The notes below the pieces were generated by a model, which saw only the letters and a program-made list of their open reading frames with translations, searched no databases and was not told the DNA's origin. A program made the position numbers and the translations under genes. From Zasmidium citrigriseum (lineage: Eukaryota; Ascomycota; Dothideomycetes; Mycosphaerellales; Mycosphaerellaceae), in contig NHNW01000010.1 of the NCBI GenBank assembly GCA_002786025.1, positions 682,001-746,000 on the forward strand: a DNA stretch of 64,000 nucleotides. The letters are read 5' to 3'. Of the stretch, positions 1 to 10,000 are shown in pieces (position 1 is the first letter of the stretch; each line of letters opens with the position of its first letter).

Positions 1-793
1 GGCAAAATAGCTTCGCTGCATCCTCTGTGCGCAGCAGCATCTTCTCGACAGACTCGCAGATGCCCACGGGGCAGAGGAGGTTCGAAGATGGTAAGAGCCA
101 TTGTTTTGCGGTCTCACTCTGGAACAAGTACTAATTGTGTCTTAGATGCGGCTACTACCCACCACCACACGATGCAACACCGAACCATACAGAGCTTGCA
201 GAACGAGAGCCTTCCCGCGCAAGGGGTTGGCAACTACAGCCGGACCCCAGAACTGCGCGTCAGCCACAAGTTAGCCGAGAGGAAGCGAAGGAGCGAGATG
301 AAGGATCTGTTTGAAGAGCTCAACAAAGCTGTTCCCTCAAATGGAGGCACAAAAGCAAGCAAATGGGAGATACTCACAAAAGGTTTGTTGGGCTGGTCAC
401 GGTCATTGGAACCAGACTGACGTGTGCACAGCTATCGAGTACATTCGAAGCACGCAACTGAACGAGCGAAATCTCCACGCAGAGGTACAGCGCCTGCAGA
501 GGGATTCCGATTACGGCCGCGAAGCGCACAAGGAGAACGAGATGCTCAAAACCGAAGTTCAAGTAATGCACCAGCATCTGCGACGACTCGATCCACAGGC
601 CCCGCATGTCTACGGCCATTTCACATCTCAGCTCAGTCAGCAACAATCGCAATCGCAGACGAACGGTGCGTCTGGCATCTCATTGCCGCCGCTGAACCAC
701 GGCCAGAGCAATGGACAGGGCCACACGCCCTTTGGTCAAGGCCCACCGACGGGACAAATGCAGGGTGTTGAATACGGCCAAAATTTCAGGTAG
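1..793 (+). CDS. bHLH transcription factor, 5' end missing
   Basis: The 3' part of a basic helix-loop-helix regulator; the gene begins before the window. Exons are <1-90, 146-382 and 432-793, with introns 91-145 (GTAAGA..TTAG, CTAAT branch site) and 383-431 (GTTTGT..ACAG). Splicing keeps one frame of 228 visible residues. The basic region and helix 1 begin at HKLAERKRRSEMKDLF. The second intron lies inside helix 2, and joining it gives ILTKAIEYIRSTQ, the usual end of a bHLH domain. A leucine/heptad-like stretch follows, then a Gln/Gly/Pro-rich tail. The HKLAERKRRSEM pattern fits E-box-binding dimeric factors in the nucleus. The target genes cannot be inferred. The family call is firm; the N-terminal length is unknown. 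Confidence 0.85.
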
Positions 794-1730
794 AACATGA
801 TTTGACGGCCCGTTTGAACACCCGCCGTTATGATCGACATCTGGTCTCGCGATCGGATCGGACCACAACTAAGGGTTTCGGGGAATATACGCTGGGCACG
901 AAATAATGTGTCCGGATGTGCGGGTTGCACCTCGACAATTCGCTCCGGCAAGGCGTCTTTGACTCTTACAGCTCTATACCATATCGCGGATTTGCTTTGA
1001 CGGTGGGGAGGTGTCGGCAAATGGGAAGAAAGCACTTGGGGAGTTGGGACTGGTCTCACGGAGGATGCTCACGCTTCGTTTCGCCCACGGCATGGATGGC
1101 TCTTATGAAGAAAAGATGGCGGACCGACAGCACAGCTCCTCGGACTACTGTAACTCTGGCGGCGATCTTTGGCGTTTTTCATGTGTGGTGCATTATATTC
1201 CGGATAAGGAGAAGGGGACATGGCTGTGACATATGTATCTTAGCATTGCGAGGTGGACGCGACCTAGAGTTGCTCAAATGAGATTACTATTGGTGAATCA
1301 GCGAGGGATATGATATGTCTAGGCAGTATAAATTAGCTATCTCGGTGGACACTTGAAGCCCTGTGCTTGGAAGACGTGGAATGACAGCGCAGGTTTTTGG
1401 CCATTTCGTCATGTTCGTTTCCTAGTGTCTCCACTGAAGCATGACGGAGTCTCGCTGCTCCTTGAGTTCAATCCGTCGTCAAGCCTACTCGACTCTTGAA
1501 ATTCACGTCACATGCCGAGGCAGCTGCGCTCCAGATCGATAGATCGACGCAGGGATGTCGTTGAGGGCTGCAGAAACGTGAATGCCTCAGGCACATGGCT
1601 CATTCACCTCACCTCACTCGCCCTCACCTCACGTTCCGTATCTCGTTACTTTGCTCTACGATCCCGTCAAATGTCTTCCTAGTGATCATTTTTCACAATT
1701 TCGCTCGTTTCGCCCAGCCCGCCGTTTGCA
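794..1730. other. Intergenic region, putative promoter of the phosphodiesterase gene
   Basis: I see no credible coding exon here; the short open frames lack recognisable motifs and splice support. A TATAAA lies at 1327-1332. A CTCAC-rich pyrimidine tract at about 1605-1640 precedes the ATG at 1731, as is common in fungal promoters. Confidence 0.5.
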
Positions 1731-3914
1731 ATGGCCACCTCACAAACCAAAGAGCCCTACGAACCTATGGACAGCGCCTCCGATTCGGATCACGATTCGG
1801 AGTCAAGAACGTCTGCAGATGTCCAGCGCCATGATCGCGAAACTCTCACAGCCGAAGAAGAAGCCGAGAGACTGTTGACGGGAGATCAAGAGAAGTCGCA
1901 AGATGCGAGGAAGTTGGCGCATATGTTTCGCCGGGAAGAGCGGGAACATAAACGGAGTCGAAGGCGGCAGAGAAGGCAAGATCGAAGGTCTAAGAAACAT
2001 GATGGGGAGAATGAGCTGTTGTATAAGGCGGAGGAGGGAGGTGGCCGCTCTTCTAGTGCTGAGAGTAGTGCCAGCTCTAGTGAGGTTGATATGGGGAGGA
2101 TGAGACAGGTGCATGCGAAGCGGAAGGTGAGAAAACAGGACAGAATGTGGTTGGTGATGTCGCTGATATGAAAGCAGTCCTCGAAGTGTGCGCTCTGTTG
2201 TCGGTGGGCAATGGTGCACGTAGTGATTGTAGTCGCTTTCCTGGCACTGCTCTTCGGCGCATACAAGGCCTCACATTCCAAGGACTCGGACGGACCTGAT
2301 CGGAGTAGTATTGCGAGGACGTTATCGAACGGCACTCATGAGTTTGCGCCAACGACGATTCTCATCTCACTCGACGGATTCCGGGCAGACTTCCTTCACC
2401 GCGGCCTGACGCCCACGTTGTCTTCGTTCATCAAGCAGGGAGTGTCTCCAAAGTACATGAGGCCCTCATTCCCGAGCTTGACCTTCCCGAATCACTTTAC
2501 GCTCGTCACTGGTATGCATCCGGAGAGCCATGGTATCGTAGGAAATACGTTCTGGGACCCGAACATGGCACAGGGGTTCACCTACCACGATCCAAACCTG
2601 AGTATGAAGCCTGAGTATTGGAACGCTGAACCTCTCTGGGAGACAGCAGAGTTGCAGGACGTACGCTCGGCAATTCACATGTGGCCCGGGTCTGAGGCGC
2701 ACATTGGCACACTGGAACCAGCCTATGTCGATAAATACAAGGGAGATGAGAAGCTTGAGAACAAAGTTAAGCGCGTCTTGGGATGGCTGGACCTTCCTGG
2801 GCCGAATGATATTGGAGCCTCCGAGACGACTCCTCGCCCGCAATTGATAGCAGCATACGTGCCGAATGTTGATTCCGATGGCCACCTTTACGGTCCTAAT
2901 TCGACCTATATCAGGTCTACCATAGCTGAGGTAGATGGGATGTTGGGATCGCTGTTCCAGGGCATGGAGGAGAGAAATCTTACCAACGTTGTGAATGTGG
3001 TCATCGTGTCGGACCATGGCATGGCGACGACGTCCAATCACCGTCTGATCCAATTCGAGGACCTGCTGGATCCGGACCTCATTGAGCACATCGATGGCTG
3101 GCCATTATATGGCTTGAGACCGAAAGATCAGTCCGAGGAACAACTCATGAACTTGTACAACCAGCTTCTCAAGAAGGCTGAGCTACCGAAGTACAAGGGC
3201 AACTTCGACGTCTACCTACGAGATCAGAACATGCCCGAGCGTTATCACTTCACCAAGAACGCACGCATCGCACCGCTGTGGATCGTCCCGAAGCCAGGCT
3301 GGGCGGTGGTCACGAAAGACGAATTCAATCTCGAGACAGCTCTCGAAAGCGACGAAGTCTACCATCCGCGCGGATTGCACGGCTACGACCACGAACACCC
3401 ACTCATGCGAGCCATCTTCGTCGCCAGAGGACCTGCATTCCCCCATCCAAAAGGCAGCCAAGTCGCACCTTTCCAGAACACGGAAGTCTACAATATCGTC
3501 TGCGATTCTCTCGGCCTCGATCCGAAGCCGAACAATGGAACCATCCGTCTGCCATTCAAGACTATCGGTCTGCACGGTTCAGATGATGATCTCGAGATTC
3601 CTGATGACCCCCCTGAGGTCGATACTGGAGCACAGCTGCTTCCTCCTGAATTGCCTGGTGTAGAGAACTTGCCTCCCATACAGTCCTCTGATCCTCCTGC
3701 GGATGCAGGCTCAAATGAGGGGTTCAATCCCACGCCGTCGAATGACCGACCTGTGGTTGAAGATGGCCAGTCTCAAGATGAGCAGGATCAGTCTTGGGTG
3801 GATTGGATCAACAAGAAGTTGAAGGATGTAAAAGTGTGGGCAACTGGGTTGTTCGGTGGCAGCAAGGAGAACCCTCAGTCGGCTGAAGAGACTCGGCATG
3901 GTGATGATTGGTGA
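1731..3914 (+). CDS. Type II membrane nucleotide pyrophosphatase/phosphodiesterase (ENPP/NPP1 family)
   Basis: Exons are 1731-2126 and 2178-3914; the 51-bp intron 2127-2177 (GTGAGA..GCAG) is in phase 0. The product is 710 residues, close to yeast Npp1 (742). A charged Lys/Arg/Glu-rich cytosolic tail of about 140 residues precedes one membrane span at about 145-164 (MVHVVIVVAFLALLFGAYKA), then the type I phosphodiesterase domain. The domain shows the metal-binding ISLDGFRAD, the nucleophile threonine in SLTFPNHFT, VDSDGHLYGP, VSDHGM and the late HGYDHEHP histidines. The family hydrolyses extracellular nucleotides and other phosphodiesters outside the cell or in the vacuole lumen, supplying phosphate. 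The acidic, Pro-rich C-terminus is variable. All expected catalytic motifs are present. Confidence 0.93.
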
Positions 3915-4073
3915 TGGTTTCAAAAGCTTTGAGATTGGCCTATGTGTTGTGGAGTTTGACTGCGCTTAAGATACCCTGTTTACCTGGCGTTTTCTTGGAT
4001 AACGGCTAGAAATACGAGACGGCAGACGGATAGAATGACATCGCTAAGAAGTGCCTCTTCGGCTCACTCTCGC

Positions 4074-4966
4074 TCACTGACCCTTGGGATAGTCGGTGCT
4101 GCAGCTGAGCTCCTTCTGCTCATCGAGCAACTTCAAAGTCTCCTCGCACTTGGCCCTGATCACCGCCTGCGCATCACTCCCCAAGACCAGTCTGATAGGA
4201 ACCGGCTTGCCACTGGCCAAAACATCAACGCAGACCTTACACCCCAACTCGACATTCCCCGGCTGGTTATTATCCGTCTTCTCCAGCGCCTCTCTCACCT
4301 TCCCCACCGTCGTCTCATCATAATCCTGAATTCGCTGCTTAGTCGAGAACCTGGCACCGGGATTGAGGAATCCGCTACGGAAGTAGCCCGGCTCGATGGA
4401 GACGGCCTGAATGCCGAAAGGCTCGACTTCCTCGCGCAGCGTCTCAGTGAAGCCCGTGATGGCCCATTTGGTCGCGACGTAGACGCCTGCGGCTGGGGCG
4501 CCGCGCCAGGAGCCTAGACTGCCGAAGTGTGCGATGATGCCGGATTTTTGGGCGCGCATGTGTGGGAGGACGGCGCGTGTGAGGTTCAGGACGCCGAAGA
4601 CGTTGACGTTGAAGTTCTCGTAGGTTTCTTGAGCGCTAGAACGGGTGTTAGTCTCGAGGATGAAGTGGTGAGAGGGACGTACTCTGCTTCTTCGATGGCG
4701 CCTTCTAGGATGTATCCGGCTGCGTTGATGAGGACATCAATTCTGCCGTGGACTTGCTGGGCCTTGTCGACGATTGCTTTCAGCTCGTCGATCGGCTGAG
4801 TGACGTCCAAGTCGAAGGTCACCGCGCCTTTGTCTTTCAGGTCGGCGATCTTGGACGAGTTGCGGGCAGAGGCGATGACTTTGTGGCCTTGCTTAAGAGC
4901 TTCGAGAGCGATGCCTTTGCCGAAGCCGCTGGATGCAGCGCTTACGAAGAAGACGAGGGGCGCCAT
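4074..4966 (-). CDS. Short-chain dehydrogenase/reductase (SDR), 281 residues
   Basis: Exons are 4966-4683 and 4635-4074 on the minus strand; intron 4682-4636 is 47 bp (GTACGT..CTAG). This is a classical NAD(P)-dependent oxidoreductase. The cofactor loop is SAASSGFGKG, with Ser in place of the usual Thr of TGxxxGxG. NAAG-like INAAGY follows. The catalytic set is Ser134, Tyr147 and Lys151 (YVATK). Open frame extends upstream of 4966, but MAPLVFFVSAASSGFG places the cofactor loop at the usual distance from the N-terminus, so I start there. The substrate is unknown. The 3' end converges with the phosphodiesterase gene. No cluster partner suggests a pathway. Confidence 0.9.
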
Positions 4967-5221
4967 TGAGTCGTCGGTCTGTGGTGTTTGGTTGTGCGAA
5001 GCTGGAGTTTTGAAGCTGGTTGTTGAGGAAAGAGGTCGATGAAGTTGAGCGTGTTCGACGACTCTTTTGTATTCGCCCTCTGCTACCTCCGGACCGCCGC
5101 TCTCCGGGTTGTAAAAGGTGTTTTGAAGTCTTAATGCCGTGAACATCTGAAAGTTGCGACTTCATCGGCCGCTTGAAACCGCATGCCAAGATCTTAGCGG
5201 TTTACGGCATTAAGCTAGAGC

Positions 5222-6664
5222 TTACGAAGAGGAAGGCACGACAGCTTCCCCTGTAGCAGGTGCAGGCGCAGCTCGAAAGGCGACATCTTTGGGCAGGCGG
5301 AAACTGGCGCAGAACATTCTCTTCTTTGGCGCCACGTCTCTCACGTCGTATATTTCCACGCCGCCATCTTCAATCTTCCCGGGCTTCATCTCGTGTTGCA
5401 GTTGTTTTGAGACTTCCTCGCAGATCTTGAAACCTTCTTCCACGTTGTCGTCGCTCTTCGTGCTGAAGCAGTAGCAGTGAACCAGAGGCATGTTCAGGTC
5501 TTTGGGCAGATGCCCGCGTACTTCTGGAGTATATACGCCAATGAAGCTCGGAAGAAAGGCGATCGCAGTGGCTGGCAAGTTCAGCACGAAGTGCTGGAAT
5601 GTATGTGGTTGACCCAGCGTTTTGATGACTTCAGACTTCGCTTCTAGGTCTTTTCTCGAGGGCTTGCTCATAATGTCCACACTTCGGTTGCTCTGTGCCA
5701 ATTCAGCGACTGCAGTGCGGATGAATGTCTTTCCATCTTCATTGAACGGCAAAACATAGTCCTGGACCTTGTTCCGAGAGATGGCATCCTTCATGCTGGC
5801 ATAGCTGTCCGGGTTGAGGTCGTTGGCCCAGACGAAGATCTTCTTCTTGCCAGCTGGAACAGCGAACGGTCCAATGCCTGCCATCACATCGCACACAGCT
5901 TCGCCTTCTTTGAAGAGACTGACAAGTCGACGATGTTCAGTATTCAGGCGACTGTTCCAGTAGACTTTGCTGTAGTCAAACTTGAACGTGCAATTCTCCT
6001 CTGAGATGGTCACATTTAGATCATCAGGGCCAGCCAAGACTTCATACTTGAACGTTCGGTACTCGCTCTCTTCGCCAACATCGTCAATCTTGTTGATGAC
6101 AGTGCGAACGCCGGGATTCTTGTCCATGAGTATCTCAGCTATTAGAGTCTTGTATTTCAAGTATTCATCTCGAAGGTTGAGGTGTGCCACATGGCCAACT
6201 TGGGAAAAGCCAGACGGTATCTCGCCCTGGTCATCTTCAGGTAGAATTGCAGAGATAATGTCGTGGTACGTCCAGTACTTGTAATCCAGCTGTAGTTGGA
6301 AGGGAATCACAGAAATAAGCTCTTGCTCAACCAACTCTGTCAACGTCGGCGAGAACGGCCAGGGACTGCTCGCACCATTGAGTTGCGATTCATTGCTACC
6401 TCCGAGGGCTGATCTCACCTCAGGCCGGAGCAATATGCACTTCTTCCCTTGCTTTGCTCGTTCAGCGTCTGGATCTGGGTGCACACTGCCAAGCCTCTCC
6501 TGAGCGAGAGCATCCTTGCTGCGTTCGAGGGCGGACCTGCATTTTGAGATGTTCTTGTTCTCAAAGACCCGGGCCGCTTTGAGTTCGACTGTGCGCTGGA
6601 AGAATGACCGATCCAGTGAGCGCATCAGTCGGTTGACGGGCGGCCGCCACATGTCGTCGGCCAT
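5222..6664 (-). CDS. TRM5: tRNA (guanine-37-N1)-methyltransferase
   Basis: An uninterrupted 480-residue protein. It transfers a methyl group from SAM to G37 next to the anticodon, which prevents +1 frameshifting; the modification is also the first step toward wybutosine in tRNA-Phe. The N-terminal D1-like region is followed by a Rossmann methyltransferase fold. Visible motifs are DVMAGIGPFAVPAGKK (SAM binding), VWANDLNPDS, and the catalytic-loop motif NLPATAIAFLPSF. Length matches yeast Trm5 (499). Fungal Trm5 serves cytosol and mitochondria; the Arg-rich N-terminus and a second Met at residue 14 could allow this, but I cannot show it. It is divergently transcribed from the kinesin gene with 427 bp between them. 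Confidence 0.93.
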   Translation of the reverse strand: MADDMWRPPVNRLMRSLDRSFFQRTVELKAARVFENKNISKCRSALERSKDALAQERLGSVHPDPDAERAKQGKKCILLRPEVRSALGGSNESQLNGASSPWPFSPTLTELVEQELISVIPFQLQLDYKYWTYHDIISAILPEDDQGEIPSGFSQVGHVAHLNLRDEYLKYKTLIAEILMDKNPGVRTVINKIDDVGEESEYRTFKYEVLAGPDDLNVTISEENCTFKFDYSKVYWNSRLNTEHRRLVSLFKEGEAVCDVMAGIGPFAVPAGKKKIFVWANDLNPDSYASMKDAISRNKVQDYVLPFNEDGKTFIRTAVAELAQSNRSVDIMSKPSRKDLEAKSEVIKTLGQPHTFQHFVLNLPATAIAFLPSFIGVYTPEVRGHLPKDLNMPLVHCYCFSTKSDDNVEEGFKICEEVSKQLQHEMKPGKIEDGGVEIYDVRDVAPKKRMFCASFRLPKDVAFRAAPAPATGEAVVPSSS

Positions 6665-7091
6665 TAAGAGCGCTCCTGCCAGTGATGGAAATTGAAGGAG
6701 GTGCTTTGAGCTATCTTTGATGAAAACTCCCGATAGAGTCCGGATTTGCAGATGCGGTTGGTGTCAAGGATGTTTTGCGCTCATCTCGTTGGGCATCGAT
6801 CATGAGTCAAGGAATGGTTCGTGTAATTTTCACGTGAAGAGAGAGTTGGATGGAGTTCGGCAGCAGGGGCCATCGGCTTGGCGAATGTCTCATCCATCCG
6901 TCCAGGATGCGCGTCTGGAGCTGCCGCATCTTGGAACACAACAACTTGCTACAACAACATCGCCGCCGCTCTGCATACTTTTCGACATCTTCCTGGACCG
7001 AGGGCCACATCGATCGACCGCCGACCGGGCGGTATCAACCCGTGCCGACTCATGAAGTGGCCGTAGAGTCGGCACGCGCATTACCCTCAAC
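6665..7091. promoter_or_regulatory. Shared intergenic promoter region of TRM5 and kinesin-3
   Basis: This 427-bp gap separates two divergent ATGs (6664 minus, 7092 plus), so it must hold both promoters. I see no clear TATA box and no coding exon. Confidence 0.5.
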
Positions 7092-10000
7092 ATGGCGTCC
7101 GCAGGGGGAGGCAACATCAAAGTGGTGGTGCGAGTGCGCCCCTTCAACTCGCGCGAACTCGATCGCAAGGCAAAATGCATTGTGTCTATGAAAGACACCC
7201 AGACTGTCTTGACCCCACCGCCGCCTGATGGAAAGAACAAGCCGGTCAAGGCCGCCCTAGAGGGCTCCAAGACCTTCGCATTCGATCGATCGTACTGGTC
7301 CTTCAATCGCCAGGATGGGAACTTCGCTGGGCAAGAGGATGTCTTCACCGATCTGGGAAAGCCGCTGTTGGATAATGCGTTTCAAGGCTACAACAACTGT
7401 ATCTTTGCCTATGGGCAGACTGGCTCAGGCAAGAGTTACAGCATGATGGGGTATGGGAAGGAGGAGGGTGTCATTCCGCGCATTTGCAGAGACATGTTTG
7501 AACGGATTGAGGGGATAGTGGAGCAGGACAAGAACATGGGCGCAACGGTCGAGGTCTCATATCTGGAAATTTACAACGAACGAGTGCGCGATCTGTTGAA
7601 TCCTAGCAACAAGGGCAATTTGAAAGTCCGAGAGCATCCTTCTACTGGTCCATATGTCGAAGACCTGGCAAAGCTGGTCGTGAGGAGTTTCACTGAGATC
7701 GAGCACCTAATGGACGAAGGTAACAAGGCCCGAACGGTTGCAGCCACGAACATGAACGAAACGTCCTCCCGATCGCACGCTGTCTTCACTCTTACTTTGA
7801 CACAAAAAAGACATGACGTTGAGACGAACATGGACACAGAAAAGGTGGCTAAGATCAGTCTGGTCGACTTGGCTGGTTCAGAACGTGCAACAAGTACAGG
7901 TGCCACTGGCGCCAGGTTGAAAGAAGGTGCGGAGATCAATCGTTCTCTTTCCACACTGGGTCGTGTCATCGCAGCTCTGGCAGACATGAGTACGGCAAAA
8001 GCAAAGTCAAAGGGCATGCAGGTACCTTACCGAGACTCTGTCTTGACTTGGTTGCTCAAAGACAGTCTGGGAGGAAACAGTCTTACTGCAATGATTGCAG
8101 CTATATCTCCAGCAGACATCAACTTCGAGGAGACGCTATCTACTTTGAGATATGCCGATTCTGCCAAGCGCATCAAGAACCACGCTGTCGTGAACGAAGA
8201 TCCAAACGCCCGCATGATTCGCGAACTCAAGGAGGAGCTCGCTCAGCTACGTTCGAAGTTGTCTTCTGGAGGGACCGTCGCAGAAGAACAGTACAGCGCA
8301 GATACACCTCTCGAAAAGCAGATCGTCAGCTTTACGCAGGCCGACGGAACTGTCAGGAAAGTGTCAAAGCTGGAGATCCAAGAACAGCTTTCACAGTCGG
8401 AGAAGCTTTACAAAGATCTCAATCAAACATGGGAGGAGAAGCTCAACATAACGGAGCAGATCCACAAGGAACGCGAGGCAGCGTTGGAGGAACTTGGTGT
8501 CAGTATCGAGAAGGGCTTCGTGGGATTGAGCACGCCGAAGAAGATGCCGCACTTGGTCAACCTTAGTGACGATCCACTGCTTGCCGAATGTCTTATCTAC
8601 AACTTAAAGCCAGGAACAACGACGGTTGGAAATGTCGAAACGAACGGTGATGATGCCGAGGGTGAGGCCGAGGGCGAGACAAATGGAGAAGCTCACGAGA
8701 AATCGACCGTGGACATCAGGCTCAACGGCTCGAAGATCTTGCACGACCACTGTACTTTCGAGAACGTCGACGGCATTGTCACTGTGGTACCCAAAGACGG
8801 AGCTGCTGTGATGGTGAACGGTATTCGAATCGAGTCGCCCAAACGATTGCGATCTGGATATCGTGTGATCCTGGGAGACTTTCACATATTCCGCTTCAAT
8901 CATCCGCAAGAGGCTCGCGAGGAGCGCGCAGAGCAAGGTAGCCTTTTGAAATACTCTGTCACTGCAGACCAGCTCGATTCGCCCTCGAGAAGACCAGGTC
9001 ACGAACGCAACGAGAGCACGGCCAGTCGCGCCTTCTCCGACTTTGATGGCGATATTAGTAGCCCTGGGACACAGTCACCTGCACCATGGCGGAATGATGG
9101 CAGAGATACAGATTGGGCATTCGCTCGCCGCGAGGCCGTATCGTCCACCCTGGGGCCTGATCAAAAGATATCGGACCTTACGGATGATCAGCTGGACGTC
9201 CTTTTCGAAGACCTCCAGCGTGTACGAGCAGTACGCAAGGCTAGGCCCGAGAGCAGGATCTTCGACACGAACGGAGGCGATACAGATACAGAGTCTGTTT
9301 CTTCGCATCCAGTGCGTGAGAAGTATCTGAGCAACGGCACTCTTGACAATTTCAGCCTCGATACTGCCTTGACAATACCCTCCACTCCTCAGCAGTCAGA
9401 AGACGAGGAGAAATTGAAGCAAGTCCGGGACGAAATGCAGAACCAGCTGGAGAAGCAGAAGGACGATTACCAGCAAACGCTTCAAAATGCGGAAGAGGGT
9501 GCTGTCGAGATCGATGAGCTCCGATCTGAGAAGGTCAAGATGGAGGCTTCACTGCAGGAAATGAAAGAGCAGATGCAGAAGCAGCTGAGGGAGCAAAAAG
9601 CACAGTTCGAGCGGCAGATCAAGGCTCTCAAGGCACCTCCGAAGCCACGACGCAAGAGTAAGAGCAAGTTGGATCTTAGCGAGCGTGAGATCTTCTTCGC
9701 AAAGCATGTTCTGGATCACTGGAGACACCATCGATACGTGGCTATGGCTGCTGCCGCACTGAAGAATGCCTCGACACTCAAAGAAGCCCAGGTCATGAGC
9801 CAACAGATGGAACGTAGCGTTGTCTTCCAGTTCACCGTTGTTGATGTCGGCCACACCCTCGCATCCTCGTACGATCTGGTTCTGAACGGAGTATCGGCAG
9901 AGGAGACCAACGATCCTGACTTGGAAGAATGCGTCAAGCCTTGTCTGGCCGTAAGGGTGATCGACTTTGCTCACACGGTCATTCATCTCTGGTCGCTCGA

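Noticed and set aside
916..1281. 121-codon plus-strand open frame between the first two genes
   Set aside because: No domain, poor start context and mixed composition; no splice partner.
4035..4517. 160-codon plus-strand open frame
   Set aside because: Antisense to the SDR catalytic exon; the SDR motifs on the other strand are unambiguous.
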